Shown here piece by piece: positions 18,292-21,429 of a stretch of DNA of 21,429 nt. How positions within the stretch are numbered: the stretch's first letter is position 1; each line of letters starts with the position of its first letter. The stretch is from Pleurotus djamor (lineage: Eukaryota > Basidiomycota > Agaricomycetes > Agaricales > Pleurotaceae). Position numbers and translations under genes: made by a program. The notes below the pieces were generated by a model. It was not told where the DNA came from and searched no databases. It saw only the letters and a program-made list of their open reading frames with translations. The stretch is taken from assembly GCA_029747585.1 (NCBI GenBank), contig JAPEVF010000771.1, forward strand, positions 1-21,429, in the 5' to 3' direction.

Positions 18292-19231
18292 ATGAGCGCA
18301 TTGCCAGCTTCGAAGTCAGTCCACCCCCTTCTCGCAAGCTATCTGCTTCAGTTAGCCACCCACCCTCTGAGAACCAAGGCTATCACCACCGGTAAGCTTT
18401 TTGACTTGATCCTTTAGCCTTTTCCCCATCACTGACCTCGCCACAGCTACTTTGTCCTTCCTTCAGGAAATCATCGGAAGCAATGTTGCCAAAACGCCTA
18501 TCCAACGCCCACCAAAAGATGCTTCTGCCCTCCGCCATTTGCTAGCAAACGCTCACGTCGACTCGAAAGCTATCAAGATGGCTATTTACGGCTTCTTCGT
18601 TTCTGCCCCGTTGTCGCACTTCCTCGTTGGCCTCCTTCAAAAGGCGTTTGCAGGAAAGACATCTCTGAAGGCGAGGCTCGGTCAGATTGTCGCGAACAAT
18701 CTGCTCATTGCTCCTATTACTACTACAGGTATGTAGTTTTTCGCCCGGAATGTCCGAGCACGTTGAACTCACACGTTATACCCAGCGTTTCTCGCGTCTA
18801 TGTCCATTATCAATGGCTCGCGCACATTGAAGGAGGTCGCGGGCACTGTGAAGTCTGGGTTCCTGCCCATTATTCGTGTATGTGACATTATCCATGCTCC
18901 CTACAGTTGGCTCATACCCCCGGAACAGATTTCTTGGACGGTCTCCCCCATCTCCTTGATTATTGCCCAGAAGTTCATCCCCGTTGAAGTGAGTCTTTGG
19001 TTAAACTCACATAACGAAAGCCCTTTGCTAACGCCATCCTATAGCTTTGGGTACCCTTCTTCAACTCCATCCAATTCATCCTCGGCGTAAGTCCCTTGAC
19101 ATGTCTTCCCTACATAGATGACAAACAAATCACCTTTTCTACAGACGATTTTTAACATCAAGTCCAAGAGACTTGCATTGGAAAAGGCCAAGCGCGATGC
19201 CGCCGCCAAGGACGAGAAAAAAGATGATTAG
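18292..19231 (+). CDS. Mpv17/PMP22-family integral membrane protein
   Basis: A member of the family of small four-helix proteins of peroxisomal or inner mitochondrial membranes. Exons 18292-18391, 18447-18728, 18786-18877, 18929-18988, 19045-19086 and 19145-19231 give 220 residues, the family's normal size. The signature region is clear: SWTVSPISLIIAQKFIPVE, then LWVPFFNSIQFILGTIFN. Hydrophobic segments lie at about 69-90 and 105-130, with more in the C-terminal half. The tail is charged (KAKRDAAAKDEKKDD). The fourth intron end was set at 18928, not 18906, because only that keeps the family sequence in frame; reading through this intron is also open. Targeting is not clear: there is no C-terminal PTS1 and no strong mitochondrial presequence. 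It converges on the Trs85 gene with only 44 bases between stop codons. Confidence 0.85.
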
Positions 19232-19275
19232 TCCAAGATTAGTCCGCTCCGTATTGGTTGTGCATAATGGATAGC

Positions 19276-21429
19276 TTATAGTTCAGATGGATGTAATCTA
19301 CTTTTGTCGAGGACGGTGACTTGTGGACTACTGGTCGGAAGGCCCTTTTGGATATATCGTTGACGAGCACGCGCGGCTGCTGGCTCGAGGACTTCCGTCT
19401 CCAACCTCCAACCACTCAGTGAGTACGTGCCTTGTCGTGTAACCCAAAGGTTGGCAAGTATCGAAACCTGTTCGGACGGCGGTATAGTCCCCCTGAAAGT
19501 CGACCGACCAGCGTACGAAGGTGGTGTGCTCGAACTAAAATCCGGGTTAGCACAGATGAATAGCGAGCAGACAAGTTGTACGCACGAAGAAACCTCGCCC
19601 TCAGTCTTGGACGTTAGGTTGAGGAGATATCGGCTAGGGTGGGTTTGCGAATGGTTGCGCAAGGTAAATGTCACTGGGACGCGACAAGGTCTGCGTATGC
19701 ACATACATGAGAAGTCTGCTCGATAGGTCGACTGAACCGGACTTACGATGCACCGAGATCATGAGTAACGACCACATTGTCTGGCAAAGCGACAACAACA
19801 GGATTCATCTCCACGTTCCACTCACTCGTTCTGAGTGACTCCAAAAGCTCTTGCTGTTCACGACGCGTCTCAGCATACATGCTACGCTTTGACTTCCCCG
19901 TCTCCGATGCTTCCAAAATGTCTTGCAATGCTCCATGACCTGCACCCATGTTGACACCAGAGACGTACAAATGGCCCGAATGCTTCAGATCTTCAGTCTC
20001 CCAGAAGAGCACCAGATCCACCGCCCGAGGGTTGTAGAGAGGGAAGACAGTCGTGGCATCCTTGATATGGGGGTATGACGAGGTTACCAAGTTGGCGGAA
20101 GCTTTCCGGCGACCACTGTGGAGGAACCGCCTAATCATTTCCGATTCATGAAGCCAAGATGACGATCCCGTCTACACGAAATGTCAGCATATGCCACAGC
20201 ATAGATAAAAGACGGAATTGCCTACAGTGTCCGACCGACCACAAAGAACCGAAATAGGAGGAGGGGAAGCGGCAACAGGAGGAATGCCCTGGACAACACA
20301 ACGAAGATTTCGCGAGACAAAATCATAGGTCTCCTGTACACCACTACCACCGTGCCAAGGCCGCGCACCCAGGCCCATATTACCAGCCTGCAGAGGGGGA
20401 ACGAAGCTACTGTGTTGCGGGTCAATAACCAATCAAAGGAGAAAAGTGAATGGAAAAAACGAACGACGGAAGAGGCTTCAGAGGGAATATCTCCCATGTA
20501 GGGCTGAGCATAAGCACTTGGTTGACACGGAAGGCGACCGCTGGGGAGGAATTGCGAAGTTGGAGATCCAGATGATAAAGATGATCAAGCGACTGGGAAG
20601 GTTTGGTTCCCAGAAACACGTCGAATGAAGGTCGAACTTCGTATGAGCGCGTCACACGTAGAGAGTGGAAAGCCTTGTCAACTGTACTCTGTTCGCAGTG
20701 AGTCTCACCATCAACACGTCAAGCAAACTACTTACATCCCGATAGACGAAGAGGAGACGCAGGTCTTGTGGACCAAGGGTGTCGGCATGCAACACCACGG
20801 AAATAGACGCGCTTTCTCCGGGCTGCAGTGATTGCGATTTGTCGAAGCGTATGCGAACAGGCCGTTGAGGAGCCAACGAGTTCGAGGACTCCAATACATC
20901 GTCCGAAACACGCGATACTACGAGCCGCGAAGGACACATAAGTATCAACATCAATCAAAACTCAAAGAAGTGGACTGACCTCGGTCTAGATCATCCGCCA
21001 CACTCTCCATCCAAAGCTCATCATCCGGCGAAGCAATCATCCACACCTCATCCAACGTCGACTCCCCGGCATTCGAAAACCAAAGCCTCATATCCACACG
21101 CTCTCCTTTCGACAGAACCAACCGTCGATCGTCAACGAAGTTGATGAACAATTTATGTCTAGATCCAGAAACGTTCACTTTCAAGTGCACATCAGGAGCA
21201 TATGTGGGTTTTATACGCTGTGCTTGAGTATCATGTAGCCGTGCACCTCGGGATGAGAGTGATTCTTGGACAGGAAGGAGACCCAAGAAATTATAGCTGG
21301 AATGTTAATGCAAAGTTAAGCTCAGACGCGTGTGATCAAATGGGATGTGAACGTACCAGCAGACTGCATCCATACCAGCGCCACCGAGTGAGAACCCTTC
21401 TTGCCACAGCCCAAGAGAAAGGACTCGAG
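19276..21429 (-). CDS. TRS85: Trs85/TRAPPC8 subunit of the TRAPP III complex, C-terminal part (5' end outside window)
   Basis: Trs85 directs the TRAPP exchange factor for the Rab Ypt1 to autophagy and ER-Golgi membranes. Exons 21429-21357 (partial), 21296-20980, 20917-20736, 20688-20468, 20409-20226, 20171-19747 and 19690-19276 join in frame to about 605 residues. Recognisable stretches include GLWQEGFSLGGAGMDAV, QRIKPTYAPDV, ETYDFVSRNLRCVVQGIPP, then GHLYVSGVNMGAGHGAL, KRSMYAETRRE and EWNVEMNPV. Near the end are PVTFTLRNHS and YSLSGWRLETEV. The last intron (19746-19691) was set to end at ACGCAG because only this links the long exon to the C-terminal one; reading through gives an early stop. 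No signal peptide or membrane span is expected. It converges closely on the Mpv17-like gene, so the transcripts probably overlap. The identification rests on remembered family sequence. Confidence 0.78.

Overview
The window is fungal nuclear DNA, almost certainly from a mushroom-type basidiomycete (Agaricomycetes). The evidence is genes broken by many introns of about 45-70 nt with GT...AG ends and CTNAC-like branch sites, secreted carbohydrate-active enzymes of white/brown-rot type, compact gene spacing, and an LTR element. All gene models were spliced by eye; reading frame is kept across every junction listed. Single-base Ns (3702, 13037, 17631, 17638, 17641, 17643) often look like extra ambiguous bases rather than substitutions.

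Layout. 212-6718 (+): two tandem, paralogous secreted GH31 glycosidases, each with 18 exons in the same places and the same phases; the second has one apparent 1-base insertion, at an N. 6963-7777 (+): a small single-pass membrane protein of unknown function. 8001-9424 (+): a Pcd1-type Nudix CoA diphosphatase ending in Ser-Arg-Leu, a peroxisomal targeting tripeptide. 9552-11096 (-): a complete 11-exon secreted GH16 beta-glucanase, convergent with the Nudix gene. 11178-12641: no gene recognised. 12642-13022 (-): a Ser/Pro-rich coding-like exon. 12963-14678 (-): a decayed tandem array of about five diverged copies of an exon-intron unit, with codon spacing still conserved in four of them. 14892-17643: an LTR element with ~1.0-kb direct repeats about 99.5% identical around a ~0.7-kb non-coding interior, full of the pentamer CGGAG. 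17644-18037 (+): the last 93 codons of a Yhm2-type mitochondrial carrier, abutting the element at a cluster of Ns. 18292-19231 (+): an Mpv17/PMP22-family membrane protein. 19276-21429 (-): the C-terminal part of the TRAPP subunit Trs85/TRAPPC8, running off the window and convergent with the Mpv17-like gene.

Functionally, the first 11 kb is an enzyme-rich stretch (two GH31, one GH16) interleaved with housekeeping genes; nothing shows that they form one pathway. The last 4 kb is ordinary housekeeping (mitochondrial/peroxisomal membrane proteins, vesicle traffic). The middle (11.2-17.6 kb) is an unstable block of decayed repeats and a recent retroelement, and is the most unusual part. I found no tRNA, rRNA, CRISPR or complete novel system.
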